The position numbers and the translations under genes were made by a program. The notes beneath the pieces were generated by a model. The model was not told the origin of the DNA. It saw only the letters and a program-made list of their open reading frames with translations, and made no database searches. A DNA stretch of 64,000 bases, taken from Lepiota brunneoincarnata (Eukaryota > Basidiomycota > Agaricomycetes > Agaricales > Agaricaceae). Location: positions 868,001-932,000 of the forward strand of contig JAEBUN010000001.1 of NCBI GenBank assembly GCA_023014365.1. Direction: 5' to 3'. Within the stretch, counting starts at the first letter, position 1. Each line of letters opens with the position of its first letter. Shown here one piece after another: positions 23,487 through 36,077 of this stretch.

Positions 23487-25629
23487 ATGAACTCGGTCAG
23501 CAATTCTCTTTTCGCTGTTCATCCCATAACTCTCGTGGTCGGAATCCCATTGGCCCTTTATGTGATCACATATATGAGAAGGAAAGGATCGGGTGTATGT
23601 CACCTCCGCCTTCCTAAGTCAAGTATGCTAATCATACAGCCAGCTGGATAAGATACCCACTGTAGGACCTTCCGGGATCCTCTCATCCTGGTTAGGTTCC
23701 ATAACGTCATTCAAGCACGGACATCGTCTGGTCCAAGAAGGCTATGAGAGGGTGAGTACCCCAAGTCGTGTCGTCGATTGCACACCACCAAGCTATAATC
23801 CATCTTCAGTACCGCGTTTTTAAGGTACCACGACTTTATACCTTGGCTCGTGTTCGTCAATGGGCCTCAGTATCTGGAAGATATCCGGAAGGCAGGGGAC
23901 GACCAACTCTCTTTCCTTGCGGCTCTCCATGAGGTAGCGACTACGTACACAATCGCGTTCAAATCACTCACTGGTTCCCGTTCCTCTTTAGGGTGCACAA
24001 TTCGACTATACTATTGGTCCAGGACTCATGTCCGATACATATCATCTCAACGTGGTCCGCGGTCCAATGACTCGGAACATTGGTGCACGCTTCCCAGACC
24101 TCCTTGATGAGATGGACAAGGCTCTTGGAGATCTGTCGGCCGGAGCTGATAAGGGTGAGCTTCCTGCGACCAACTGCGATTTGATAGCCATTCATAATTC
24201 CCCCAGATTGGGTCAGCATCCCTGTTTATTCGTCAGTCGTCCACATTATCTCGAGAGTCAGCGCAAGATTCTTTGTTGGCCCCAAGCTCAGTAAGCCAGG
24301 AGGATAGCACAACGATATTGGTGCTGATGATCCGTCCAGGCTCGAATACGAGATACACGGACATAATGCAAGGTTTCACTGCTCACGTGGCCCAGACTGG
24401 CTTCATCCTCAGGCTGTTTCCGAAATTTCCTCAAACCGTGCGTTAACATAAACGATTCCATCATCAAAGTCACTCACACCTGTATTCGTAGTATCGTTAA
24501 CCACACTCTATTCAACAGTCCGGCTAAAGTAGAGGAAGTCAAGAAGTATTTACAGCCAATCATCCAAGAGCGGCTGGAGAAGAAAGATTTGATGCATGGC
24601 AGCGGTACTGAATCTGTAGGCTATGCACTTCCTTGATCCCGCAATTGCTTACCAAGGTTCAATTACAGAACGACATGATTACATGGTTGTTGAATTCGGC
24701 TCCACCAAGTCAGCAAACAGCGCGTGATATCACGACCCGCATGATATTCCTCAACATAGCAGCCATCCACACCACATCCGCCGTAAGTGCTCATCTAAAT
24801 CATCTTTAACTTTATATTTGACTGTTGGACTAGCTTTTGACGCAAGTTCTGTTCAATCTCGCAACATATACTTCATACATTGAGCCGTTGCGGGAGGAAA
24901 TATCTAGAATAATTGGGGAAGAAGGTTGGAATAAGGTTGCGATCGAGAAGATGCGGAAGCTAGATAGCTTTGTCAAGGAATCACAGAGGCTCCACGGCTG
25001 CGATGCTGGTAAGTCGCATCAAATAACCCAACAACTTGAACCGCAAAGCTCAAATGTTTGGATAATGCAGCCGTGATGATCAGGAAAGTCATGAAGGACT
25101 TCACATTCTCCGATGGCACTGTCATTCCAAAAGGGACCAATATTGCGGTGACGAATAGAGCGATTAATCATGATGAGGTGGGTAATCAACGCGGCCCATT
25201 CAGCCTCAGCTTTTATCGTATCAACTGAACTTGCATGTTTGTTGCAGGCCTATTATCCAGATCCCCAGGAATTTCAAGGATTCCGCTTCGCAGAACAAGA
25301 TCCTGTGAAGCACCAATTAACCGCTCTAACTTCCGAATTCATGACTTTCGGGCTTGGCCGACATGCATGGTATGTAATTTTTTCATTCACTGCATGAATG
25401 AGTAGATGTACAACTCTCAATCTTGTCGCTTCATTGTGTACCTGTCACAGCCCAGGCCGCTTCTTCGCCAGTCGCCGAAGCCAAAGCTATTGTCGCCCGA
25501 CTCTTGATGGAGTATGATATCAAGTTAACTGACGAACAGAGTGGGAGACCGAAGGACACGTGGTTTACTGGTTTTTTCATTTTTCCGGACAGAAATGTGC
25601 GGGTGTCTTTGAGGAAGAGGGGGGCATAG
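23487..25629 (+). pseudogene. Cytochrome P450, copy C (frameshifted)
   Basis: This is the same 12-exon family as copy A. Exons 1-2 are clean (MNSVSNSLF..., LDKIPTVGPSGILSSW). Exon 3 has one extra base (CTTTATACCTTGG against CTTGATACTTGG near 23845). The end of exon 6 has an extra T (AAATTTCCTCAAACC near 24425). The last exon has an extra A (TTCGCCAGTCGCC near 25470). All other motifs survive: GARFPDLLDEMDKALGDL, the AAIHTTS I-helix, ESQRLHG and the FGLGRHA(C)PG heme loop with the split Cys codon. Every lesion is a +1 insertion, so uncorrected sequence errors are a real alternative to pseudogenisation. Confidence 0.75.
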
Positions 25630-25809
25630 AGATTCAATTTTATGTAGTGAGAATGTATCCCTTGGTTAGGCCCGGATATGTATTAAAACTAGAGTGCCTA
25701 GATTGTCCGATTTCAACGTGTTCTCCTTGTGAGGTTGGAGCTGGTCTGACGAAAGATCACTAGCACAGCTCAAAAAATCCTAGCTTGACAGAGTAAGAGT
25801 ACAGGACTT

Positions 25810-26354
25810 TCTACGACTTTGACCGCTTCTCCGTCCAAGCGCTCAATTCCCGCACCGGTTACACACCGTTCCCCAATAGCCGACAGCTCGAGCGCCAGGG
25901 TTCCACTGACGGTACTATCCGGTCATTCAAGCCAGGGTGTGTACGCTATACCACGATATCAAGTCGATGCTAACATTACTCGCACAGAGCGGGCCTCCGT
26001 GGGGGTTCCGAGAAGAATATTGTCACAGCAATGTTCGAGCTCCCCGGCGTCAAAAAAGAAGACATTCAGTTCGACCGGCAAAATGGCAGGCCCACCGTCT
26101 CTGCCGAGGCCAAGTTCTCCACTAACCATGATGAAAAGGGTATGCCATCCGTGAACGGCGATTTGGCAAGTTCTCGAGAACGCTTCAGCTCCGTCGGGGT
26201 GTCAAGGTGAGTTTTGGGAGGTTTTCTACCTTAATCATGTTAACGGATGCTTCTAGGACGAGGACATCAAAGCTCGATGGAAAATGGGGTGCTGACAATC
26301 ACATTCCCCAAGTCTTCCTCTGAACAGGCGCGATCGAGAATCACCATCAATTAA
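25810..26354 (+). pseudogene. Hsp20 small heat-shock protein, 5'-truncated copy
   Basis: Homology to the intact gene (59345..59949) begins at TTTCTACGACTTTGACCGC, about codon 8. In place of the start lies the 3' flank of P450 copy C. It contains sequence matching both introns, and fragments such as GVKKEDIQF, FGKFSRTLQL, ENGVLTITFPKSS and RITIN. The start is missing, the end of exon 1 is altered and several single-base changes break the frame in exon 2. It marks a recombination joint between the P450 and Hsp20 units without the metallothionein. Confidence 0.82.
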
Positions 26355-27442
26355 CGGACAATCGGCGAATTTCTAGCCTTGGCCTACTGGGAATTATACT
26401 CTGGATCAGATTAGTGGGACTATAGGATTACTTTTACATCTGTATTAATGCTCTGAATTATTACTGTTACTGCCAATTTGTTCGTATGAATCGAGTATAC
26501 TGATACTAACATCTTCGGTAGAGTATGCGCGAGTCGGTTGCGGTTTAAGGTAGTTAGAGGGAGAATGGAGGACTCCGCAAACGGTAGTGAGTGTTTGAAC
26601 ACGCAGCCAAGGCGACGTCCGTCACCGTACGGAAAAACCTGTTCCAATATGTTGTCTACATGAGTACTCATACTCAGCGCTCGCGACCTGGTTTCTCCCC
26701 TCCCCCACTATCCCATCGTAAGTCTAAAATCCCTCCCGAACGTATTCTCAAAGCGCCCCGGGTCTGGCACCTACAATTCCCCCACCCAATCGGCTCTTCA
26801 GCAGCTACAAAACCAGGGCTCTCCTCAAAGGGCGCAAGCCTCATTCCGTCCCAAGTTAGTGCCACGGAAAGAACGTTCTGATCCTGGTCAAATCGGACTG
26901 ATTGGGCTTGAAGACAAGGTGACGGGTTCTGGGCCCTGGCGTGATACCCCATCCGACTGGGGATGAATTAAAGCAGGCCTCTGGAACACGAACGGGAAGA
27001 AAAGGAAAGAAAGCGGAAAGGTATGAATACCCAGATGGTCAAGACCAGCCATATGGCCTTATTCACGACGGCGACCGAGGTTCGAATGGCGGATTCGAAT
27101 GCGGGCTGGGCCAGCTCCGAGTTATCTTCCCCCAGAACTGGTCTTCCTTCAGTATAATTCCGCTCTCTGCTCTCTTTTCTTTTTCCGTGACTTATGGACT
27201 TGTCGATGGCTGAAGGAATGACATTGCTCTGAGACACACATCTTGCCGACCACATTTTGACTCATGAGGGTGATATCAATCGAGACGCTGAGGGGAGTTT
27301 CTAGCGCTGCATACACCACCGCTGGGAGGCCCGAATTAGCTCCTCACTGAACAATGGTTGTATGACGTCCAAGCAGATATACATTTGAAGTCGGGCGCGA
27401 TGACTGGGTGATTCCTCCGGTGCTCCGGATGGAGCTATCAGG
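26355..27442. other. No gene recognised
   Basis: The first 100 bases resemble the 3' flank of the other Hsp20 copies. The remainder has only short frames on both strands without motifs. Confidence 0.4.
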
Positions 27443-27824
27443 ATGTTCGGCCAACCATTGTGTGGAGCGAGCGATTTACTACCATTTAATGGTCCTAGTG
27501 ATTACCTCATAGCGGAATTGAAGCAAATCGTGATAAGGCCCGGACACCTTTTATTTGAACTATCCGACGATGATTGTAAGTCTAACGGCGGACCAAACTC
27601 TTACTTTGCACCATAGCCTGTGAGGCTCCAGTAATATTCGTAGCGGCCTCGGTCAACTCGCAGCAGTCCAGCCGGTGGGCCAGTCCTCAGTGTTGTTACA
27701 CACGGTGCTGAGAGAGATTAACTCTGCTACACTGTGGAGCGAGTTATACCGGCGACCTGCGCATCAAGCTCTTTCATGTGTCGATCCCACAATGTTCCGG
27801 TGGGATCCACACAGAGATGTTAGC
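27443..27824 (+). pseudogene. Unrecognised degenerate gene
   Basis: ATG 27443 opens 43 codons of ordinary-looking protein (PFNGPSDYLIAELKQIVIRP, LLFELSDDD) up to a GTAAGT donor. After a possible acceptor a second coherent stretch reads GQLAAVQPVGQSSVLLHTVL, REINSATLWSELYRRPAHQA and DPTMFRWDPHRDVS, then stop. The two parts do not join in frame with the splice sites visible. No family is recognised. Confidence 0.3.
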
Positions 27825-28888
27825 TAGCGTGAAACAAGCCTTGTCGATGAATATTTTTACTGTACCCAGGACAATGGCCTAACTAAATCAGGAAAGTGAA
27901 CCTCATCGTCTGTTTCCGCTGAACCTCATCCAACCCTACTTTTGTACGAGGGGCCCCACACGTCGTAAGGTATATACAACCCAGAGAGTCCTCTCTTACT
28001 GTAACATTTGTCAATAGCTATGTATAAGGTTGGACATCGTAGTTACTGCCAGTGGATTCTTGTCAGTGACATGACAAGAATCGTATGAACGCTCTTGGTG
28101 GAATCCCGTTGCAGGCCATGCCTCATCTCTGACTAGAAGCACAGCCATACTAGAGACAATCATGTGGGGAGGGGATACTGGTACAGATCCAAGTCCTCTG
28201 GCGGTTTAGCGTTTGGGCTTAATGGATGACACATAGATACTTGAGGCCTTACTATATTTGCCAGAGATTGGCTCCGTAACTGACATGGAATCGTTACATG
28301 TACGTACGACCCATGGGGTCTCGAAAGAATGTGTTGCATGACGGGCCTAAAGCTAATTGGTCGTTACGGCCGAGTTCCACCTGTGGCTTGTATTTCATCA
28401 TCCACAAGCAATGAAAACCTGCTCCACTGATCAAATACATTTGCTGGGGGATCGATTGACCAGGTATATTTCTTTTATCGTACTACAGACGGGTAGGGAG
28501 CTCCGTTTGAACAACACAACGCCTATACTAGCAACTTAACTTCAATTTTCAACGCGCATTATTGTCCGAGTGACCTCGCATGATTCTGGAGTCTAGAAGC
28601 TCCCTGCTAATTTTCAGGTACGTTATGATTTCTATCTCTCCAACTACAGCGTCTGGATAATAAACTAAGGAAGTGGAGACATCGACATGCGTCGCTCAAT
28701 TTTACTCCACGGACTGGGTGGGAACCGACAGTAGCATGTGCTCCGAACGTAAGTGTAATCATCTAATAAGCCACGGCTCATCGATGCCGGATGGGCTGAA
28801 TGTGACTGTGGTTTTTATCTCTGGAAGATGTTTCATCGCCCCACCGAGATCTATTCTACTTCAGGTTAGAAGGGACTGCTCTAGGATG
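27825..28888. other. No gene recognised
   Basis: Only short frames were seen. A CCGAGATCTATTCTACTTCAGGTTAGA-like stretch near 28845 weakly resembles the last codons of the PARP gene (ATTCTACTTTAGGTTAGAG), too short to interpret. Confidence 0.35.
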
Positions 28889-28895
28889 TATAAAA
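28889..28895 (+). promoter_or_regulatory. TATA box of the small secreted-protein gene
   Basis: TATAAAA followed by GG lies 147 bases before the ATG at 29036. The intervening sequence is C/A/T-rich (ACTATCAAATTCACC, CTCTTCTCTG), as in fungal core promoters and 5' UTRs. Confidence 0.5.
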
Positions 28896-29035
28896 GGAGG
28901 GTATTCTGGCCTAAAGACCTCCAGAAACCAAATTACAACTATCAAATTCACCTTCAACTCTTCTCTGTATGCACCTCTTCAATATTTTATCGACTCTTCT
29001 TTGCTGACCTTTGTCGCACATTGACACAGATTGCA

Positions 29036-29252
29036 ATGAAGTTCAACCTTATCTCCAACACGCTCGCCGTCCTTGCGGTCGCTATGATTTATGGCACAAC
29101 TGGAACCTACTGCCCTTTCTTGCCAGGATCAAGCTGGCAGCCGTGGGCCTCGCTGCGTCGCATCCCCGGATGTCCCCTGCCCTGCAGGCTTCCGCCCAGT
29201 CTTTTACGACGATCCCACCCCTTGCTCTGATGGCCAGCGCTGCTGCATTTAA
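29036..29252 (+). CDS. Small secreted Cys-rich protein candidate
   Basis: ATG 29036 starts MKFNLISNTLAVLAVAMIYG, a typical signal peptide. Left unspliced, this frame continues to a stop at 29230 without clear structure. The +1 frame is striking: CVASPDVPCPAGFRPVFYDD then PCSDGQRCCI and TAA at 29250..29252. Removing a 49-base intron (29078..29126, GTCGCT...TTGCCAG) joins the signal start to that frame and yields about 55 aa with five cysteines; a single-base indel would give a slightly longer six-Cys form. The donor is not the consensus, so the model is uncertain. A TATA box and fungal-like leader upstream support a real gene. Function unknown; an effector-like or cell-wall protein is possible. 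Confidence 0.45.
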
Positions 29253-30217
29253 CTGACCCGACCTACGGGTGCAACAGCGAGCCTAGCTCGCATACTATCG
29301 TTTGTTTTGAATGTGTATAGCAGTGAATTGATATGTCCCGAGTTTTATTATGGAAAACCCAATATGATTGTAGGTTGCCTCAAAACCCGTACCGCATTGC
29401 AACCTTGATTCTGTGATGTACGTAACGGGATTTGGCCTGACAATGTCCAGGTTTGTCTCCCCCTTCTCCCTCCACTTCCAACTCCTTGTAGGCCCACGAT
29501 TCCATACCGGTTCTTCGTCGCCACCCTCTGCATTCCACATCCTCTGCACCCTCCTCCACACCCTTCACGAGTGCAGGAATCCCTCCTTTGAAAACCAAGG
29601 ATCTACGAGGAAGTAAGAATCACCTCCGAAAAAATATTATTAGGAACCAGAAAGGACACCTAGAGACTCGGCCCCCAGCTCTACCCTCTGAGCTCTTGTC
29701 GAGTGAAGTTCCTACCCTGCCCCTCCATGGTTTCCATATCTGATGCGGGCGACTTACGGGAAGCCAAGGCAGCGAGAGGAGAGTAAAAAAGTGAGAAGAG
29801 GACCTGAGGTTATATGGTGACGATTGATTAAGGAGTCAACAAGGGAAGGTAGTACGTATAGAAATTTACCAGCTTCGATGCCGGACACAACATAGGCACG
29901 CATAATAAGCGATGCGTTTCAATATTGGTACACTATTATAACTGTGGTCGTGATCCAGAAAAATAATAGCGGTACTCGATTTCCCACTAATCTGAACATA
30001 ATGTGCGTCAGAAATTGGATTCCAATCCCTGTTTCTAGCCAGGAGCTGGATCGATATACGGGTCCTTCAGACACGAAAGGAAAGGAGGAAAGCACTAGAT
30101 GTACTGACCGAAGGTATCACTTCGGGGCGGTCACCAGCCCAAACAACCGATTGACCGGCCAAAACAATGATATCTAAGTTATAATACTCTCGTATCTTCC
30201 GAGAATATTAAAATAGA
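29253..30217. other. No gene recognised
   Basis: 3' flanks of the secreted-protein gene (+) and NLR2 (-). Only incidental short frames were seen. Confidence 0.4.
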
Positions 30218-31792
30218 TCAATCATTCCCAAGCATGAAACGCACCTTATCGCCTAACCATTTTACAAACGGCCCAAATTGGGAGGATAGGATGTCACTCT
30301 CAGCGAAACAAAGCGAGCGAAAGTCGAGTTTGGAGATGAGATCAAGCAAGGTTCTATACTCCTCCCAAGATCCTTTGGAGCCAACACAAGCACTCCAGAC
30401 ATTGGCAGCAGCGAATTCGAAAATACGATCAGCAATCAATAGGCCTGGTGGTGCACTAGGCTGTGTCTGCAATCCTTGCTCCAAATCTCTGGTATATAAT
30501 ATCCTCGTCCTTCCAAGCACCTTCAAACATTGTGTTGCGACCTTCAAGTGAATGGAACCGCTGTCCATCGTGAACTGCTGCGAGCGACTGGGGTCCATGA
30601 GGAAGTCTACAGACCAAGAGTGGAAGAACCGCAAGGGCTTTTTGAATGCCTCATTAGGCTCGGGTACGTCAATGATAGAAGACAATTGATGGAGGATCGC
30701 ATAGCATTTATCTGGGTCAAGCTGTAGGAGAAATGCCATCTGTGCATTGGAGGCAATGGCGGGTAGAGAGCGCATATCCCAATAAGCTGGCATGATCACT
30801 TGCAAATCGTCGTGGTGTAGTATGGAAAGCGCTTCGATGAGGGGTCTATCAAGTAGATGCAGGGGGTTTTCTCTAGCAGACGGGACAGAGGTACTGTCAA
30901 TGGACGCGATGACGGACTGGAGTTGCGAAGCGGGATCTGCAGCAGCTGGATCATCGATAAAATCTGTGATGGCAGAGGCGTAGCCAAAATGGCCAGATGC
31001 CGCCCTCGCTATCTTTTCGACGTCTTCTTCATGTAGCCAGGTTTCATCCAAGTTGGCCCATTCCAAAGCACGGTGAGCCTTGATTGTATCGAGCCTATCA
31101 CGAATATACCGCCGCACATCTCCTTGTGCTTTGGAATCTTCTATTAGCAACCTCTTTCTTCGCCAACCAACCGTTGTGATAGCACGCCCGTGAAAGAATT
31201 GCTGGATATGCGCTTCGGGACGAGTGCAGATAATCCAGAGAAGAGGAACGGAAGGGACCATAAGATCGTTGATCAATTCGAGCAACCCAATCTGGTTCCG
31301 CTCCTTTTGCCATTCGTCTAACCCATCGAGGATCATTAAGAGCCTTCTTGTTCTCATGACGGATAGTGGTTGAACAATGAGGATTCTTGAGGAGCGTGTA
31401 CGCCGATCCTTCCAATGCATATGGGTTATTGGAAAGTATCGGAGTAATATCATGTCTATATTCAGTGTGCCGAACGGCCAATTGGTATGACAGAGACGAA
31501 ATGACATGTTGGACACCGTATTGATGGTGCGCCCTCGAGAAAAAGAACGCAGCACCCAGAACACCCAGCTCCTCAGCGTGTTCGCTGATAGTCTGTGCCA
31601 CCGCTGTTTTGCCCACTTTGGCAGGACCAGAGAGCCACACGATATCGCAAGTGCGGTCTGCTTCGCTGCAGCTTGGCAGCGATGTTCTCTATGAGGGAAT
31701 GTACGGGTCCCCTCGTGACATCGAGGTGGAGGATGACGGGTTGGTGAGTCGAGCTCTGCGATTGGCACCCGCACTCTTAGGAGGCGTTCCAT
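30218..31792 (-). pseudogene. NACHT-domain NLR (NLR2), frameshifted
   Basis: The C-terminal 370 or so codons are open and NLR-like (Walker B RLLMILDGLDEW, ICTRPEAH, AASGHFGYASAI). The P-loop (WLSGPAKVGKTAVAQTISEH) is in another frame up to SAYTLLKN. One surplus C near 31382 (AAGAATCCTCATT) explains that switch. Two more one-base shifts lie between CHEGTR (near 31720) and the P-loop. Correcting them restores an NLR1-like order: RHPPPRCHEGTR, NACHT, then C-terminal half. An open minus-strand stretch at 31777..32106 with a hydrophobic segment (VVGIALVLVPAWMRAAGLL) may be its N-terminus. It is either a pseudogene or a gene carrying three single-base sequencing errors. Confidence 0.75.
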
Positions 31793-32924
31793 AGCTGAGG
31801 CGGATCAGTGGGGGCGATCGTAAATAGGCACAGACGATGTAATGCACCTTGGTGTTCTAGGCTCCTGTCCCGATTTCCGGAGGGATCAAGGGTCCCTGTG
31901 ATGAGCGTTGTTAGATGTTCATCCGGGGTGCTGGGTTTCGTGTTGCGTACGATGGACAGTGTTGAATACGCGAGAAGACCTGCTGCTCTCATCCATGCTG
32001 GAACCAATACCAACGCAATTCCTACTACCCAACTTGGGTCCCTAGACAGGGGAAGAGGTGCGGCGAATTCGGCGATGACTGGTGATTCAGGACAGATCAC
32101 AGACAAGCGGAGACAAAGGGTGAGCGCTTAAGACAACATCGATGAAGGTAGGGGGAGCAACGAGGGCATCATGTGAATGATGGGAGGCTTTCCTCATAGG
32201 GTAATTAGCAGAGCCCACACTCGAACGTTGGCAGAGACTTGAGAGACACCTTGTGCGGTCACCGCCAAGTCTAATCGGTTGCGTTCAAACCGGTGCACAT
32301 CCAGTATATTGTCAGAAGAATGTGCGAGTTAAGTTGAGGATACGTAGTGTGAGCGGGAAGGTGGAGAGCGAATCCTCGCAATTCAGAGTCATCCTCGGTT
32401 CCAGGCTACTCGGGCACAGCCGGAGCCTAAACTAACCTAGTCGTATATGACTGAGTGTGACCCCCTTTTATATTCCGGTAGCTTGACTCATTTCCATCTT
32501 ACCTGTCGTGAGTCACCCCCACTCCACACGCACGGTGCGATAAAAGTACCGGGCTAAAATTAGCTACAGTTTGAATTTCGCACACCCACCCAAATACCAC
32601 CAGAGTCCGGTTAAGTTCGTGTCGTGAAATGGTTGCTCGGTAAATTTGCCTCTCTGAACTAGTTGTGCAATTTACAGAATACCATCATGACATTACAATG
32701 GCGGGAGAACGAGATAAATCCCCAGTTGCGCTCATTTCCGGGCTTCATACTTGGAGCTTCTTGAGTGTTTGAGTCGATGCAACGTGCTCCGTAATATAGC
32801 TCCGATCAATCAAAATTAACTCCCGTGCTAATCGCGACCATTCGCGATTATGCTTAGCCACAAGAACGGTATTTAAGTCCTGCGACGAAGGGCGTTTCTA
32901 ATGTAACTAATTTTCTCTGCCCTC
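31793..32924. other. NLR2 upstream region and P450 copy D promoter
   Basis: Apart from a possible NLR2 N-terminal stretch (31777..32106, minus), no gene was seen. Confidence 0.4.
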
Positions 32925-35115
32925 ATGGACCTCGTTGGCCTTCTACTGGACAATTTTCACTTTACAACCCTCGCGGTTGGATTTATTTCTACCCTCTACG
33001 TCGTCGCCTATGTGCGAAGAAAAACCTCGGGCGTACGCCAACCATCCTGCTCCCATTAATTGAGTGTACTGACCACAATCAACAGCTAGATAAGATACCG
33101 ACTGTGGGCCCTTCCGGAATCCTAACATCTTGGTTAGGCTCTTTAGCCACCTTGACGCGTGGATATCAGATAATAGACGAAGGCTACAAGAAGGTAAAAT
33201 TCTCAGAATATCTTCTATTCTACTGGAACGGCTGTAACCTATGGGTCTCCAGCACGGTATTTTCAAGATATCGCGATTTCTCGATTGGTTGGTGCTCATC
33301 AACGGACATGAGCACCTGGAAGATATTCGAAAGGCAGGCGATGATCAAATATCATTCCCTGTAGCAATGGAAGAGGTGACAACCGTCATAGCCAATTAAA
33401 ACCTGAATCGCCAACTAATCAATCCCAATCTCCTTCCACCCACTCTTAGTTTGGTCAATTCGAGTACACCGTGGGTCCAGGGCTCCAAGCAAGTCCATAC
33501 CATCTCAACACTGTCCGTGGGCCGATGAATCGGAATGTTGGGACACGCTTCCCAGATCTCCTCGACGAAATGGACAAGACTCTCGGAGAGCTCTTGGCGG
33601 GAGCAGGATAATGGTGAGTGTCCTATAGGCAAAGTCTTCTCTGGCCAGATTGATGACAAAAGCCATTCTTGCACTCGCCTTCCTCCCTCTCCTCAGATTG
33701 GATCGATCTCCGGGCTTCTCCATCGGCTCTCCACATAATTTCCAGAGTCACTGCGAGGCTCTTTGTTGGTCCTAAGCTCAGTAAGTTTGGAGGCACCGGA
33801 GAGAGATATCTGGTACTCATATTGTCATCCAGGCTCGAATCCAAAGTACACAAGTATAATGCTAGGTTTCACTGACCATGTGATGAAGACCCGATCCGTA
33901 CTCGTGCTGCTTCCGGAATTCCTCAAACCGTACGCATATTTAAAAACCACAAGCAAATACGCCTAATTTGTTCTGTCACAGGGTCGTTAGCCATTATTTG
34001 TTCGACAGTCCGGCCAAGGTAAAGGAGATCGAGGAATATTTGCGACCCATCATCAAAGAGAATTTGGAGAAGAAAGGCGCGGAACATGACAGTGACCCCG
34101 AATCTGAGGTCCGTGCACTTCCCTGAACCTAGCCATTGCTCACTAAAGTTCTGCTTCAGAACAACATGGTTACTTGGTTGCTGAACTCTGCTCCGGAGGA
34201 TCAGCGAACACCTCATGATGTTACCACTCGCATGATCCTACTCAATCTTGGGGCTATCTCGTCCACTTCTGCTGTAATTTGCTTCTCTTGACCTCCCACT
34301 CCGGGAATGATGGGCTCATATCCTTGAATTTAGTTGTTAACTCACGTTCTGTTCAATCTTGCAACATATACTTCATATATCGATCCCCTGAGAGAAGAAA
34401 TCTCCGCCGCTATCGAGGAAGAGGGATGGACCAAAACCGCGATGGATAAAATGCGCAAATTGGATAGCTTTATCAAGGAATCGCAGAGGCTCCATGGCAG
34501 CGACGCTGGTGAGTAGTAGATCGCAGACATTCTCTATTATTTTGGAGTTCATATGGCCCCTTGCTTCAGTTTGTGATGGGCAGGAAAGTCATGAAGGACT
34601 TCACTTTTTCCGACGGAACTTTTGTTCCAAAAGGGTGCGATCTTGTAGTGACAAGCAGAGCAATTAACCATGATGAGGCAAGCAAAGAATGCTCACGACT
34701 ACTTGTAAACATGACAATACTGACTCAATCGGCTCTTCTAGCGCTATTACCCTGATCCTCAAGAATTCCATGGATTCCGCTTCGTAGAAAAAGATCCCCT
34801 GAAGCATCAATTAACCACTCTGACAACCGATTTTATGGCTTTTGGACTTGGTCGACATGCGTGGTATGTACTGTCCACTTACTACCTGTTTCGGCGAGTG
34901 GACCTAGTTTACCGATCCATTGTATCCTTTACAGCCCAGGACGTTTCTTTGCCGTTACACAACTCAAGGCTATTGTGGCTCGACTCTTGATGGAGTATGA
35001 TATCAAGCTTGAACCGATGAAGAGAAAGGAAGACCAGAGAGCATCGTGGTTCACTGGTTTTTTCACTGTGCCGAACGGAGATGCGAGGGTGTCTCTGAGG
35101 AAGAGGAGGGTGTAG
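32925..35115 (+). pseudogene. Cytochrome P450, copy D (two +1 frameshifts)
   Basis: This is the most divergent relative along with E. Exons 1-3 (32925..33032, 33086..33193, 33253..33375) are clean: MDLVGLLLDNFHFTTLAVGF anchor, LDKIPTVGPSGILTSW, ISRFLDWLVLINGHEHLEDI. Exon 4 ends GCA GGA TAA, where the family has GxG GAT AAG: one extra G near 33609 gives a stop. Exon 10 begins CAG|TTTGTGATGGGC, where copy E has TAG|TTGTGATGC: one extra T near 34571. The rest is intact: ESQRLHGSD, YYPDPQEFHGFRF, FGLGRHA(C)PGRFFAV and the TAG at 35113. One intron uses a GC donor (GCAAGC, 34680). Both lesions lengthen short runs, so error is possible. Confidence 0.72.
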
Positions 35116-36077
35116 AGATGGTATATAGCGTGTTCGATATTGAGTCTCGTGTTTTCGAGACAGTGCTCCCTGGCCTGAGCTAAACATTCTGTATAGTCGA
35201 AGGATGTGAACAATGCCAGTCCTTGTGATGCCACGAATATTGATAAGACTCCGAGAACTATTAAGGGACTTTTTGTCAGACAGAACGACAGACAAAGTTT
35301 GCAGAGACAACAGGTCGCGTCTGGATCTAGTGGTGGCCACTGATCAGCCCTTCCACGTTACTTCGTCCCCTTCAATTATGGAATGAGATTGGATCCATAA
35401 TTGGCTTGTGTGTCCGGCTGCTAATTCCTGCGAGCCTTGCCTTGTCTTCCCCCCCAACCTCTACCCCTTCCGCCAACGCAACCTCTACTTGCTAGCACGA
35501 CAACCACCGGCTAGCGCGACCACCGTTCCTCTTGACGCTCTCTTGTGTATGATCATCGACGCTCCTAATAGCCCATTGATAGTAAACCCGCTCCTCTCGG
35601 TGCCCTCCTGCTCAACCACCACCCCCTAACCTGTTCCATGCTCCCACTGGCACCGTTTACAATCCATCAGGTATCTCTACCATTTCTCCTGCGCTGCTAC
35701 TGATCCCGCTGTATCTCATAGTAAAGTTTGTTTGAGAATATAAACCTGTTCGCATCATTTGTTTCTTGGAAGCTCCCCGCACTTCAGCTCATGGCTCAAC
35801 TTGAGCCTGAATGTGTATATTATCTCCTAAGAGAGTGATATAATGCTCGCTATTTGTCTTTACCTTCAAGTATGAACAAAGCATCACGACTAATGTCCTT
35901 AAAGACCCTTAATACCCGCACTACATAGTACATTGCCCCGGCTCAGATCACGTGGTCATGGGCTTCTCGATCGTGCATGCCTTGTACTAACTCGGTACTA
36001 ACTGTCACCGCTCGCACGCACCCGAAGAGCATAAAATCATCCTAGCGTATGATGGATTCAACTGATCCACCCCACCC
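35116..36077. other. Intergenic between P450 copies D and E
   Basis: No gene, repeat or RNA gene was recognised. Confidence 0.45.

Noticed and set aside
26941..27213. 90-codon plus-strand frame with charged residues
   Set aside because: No motif, the opposite strand is equally open, and there are no flanking exons.
29295..29616. Overlapping frames on both strands near 29.3-29.6 kb
   Set aside because: All three frames are open by composition; no splice sites or motifs favour one.
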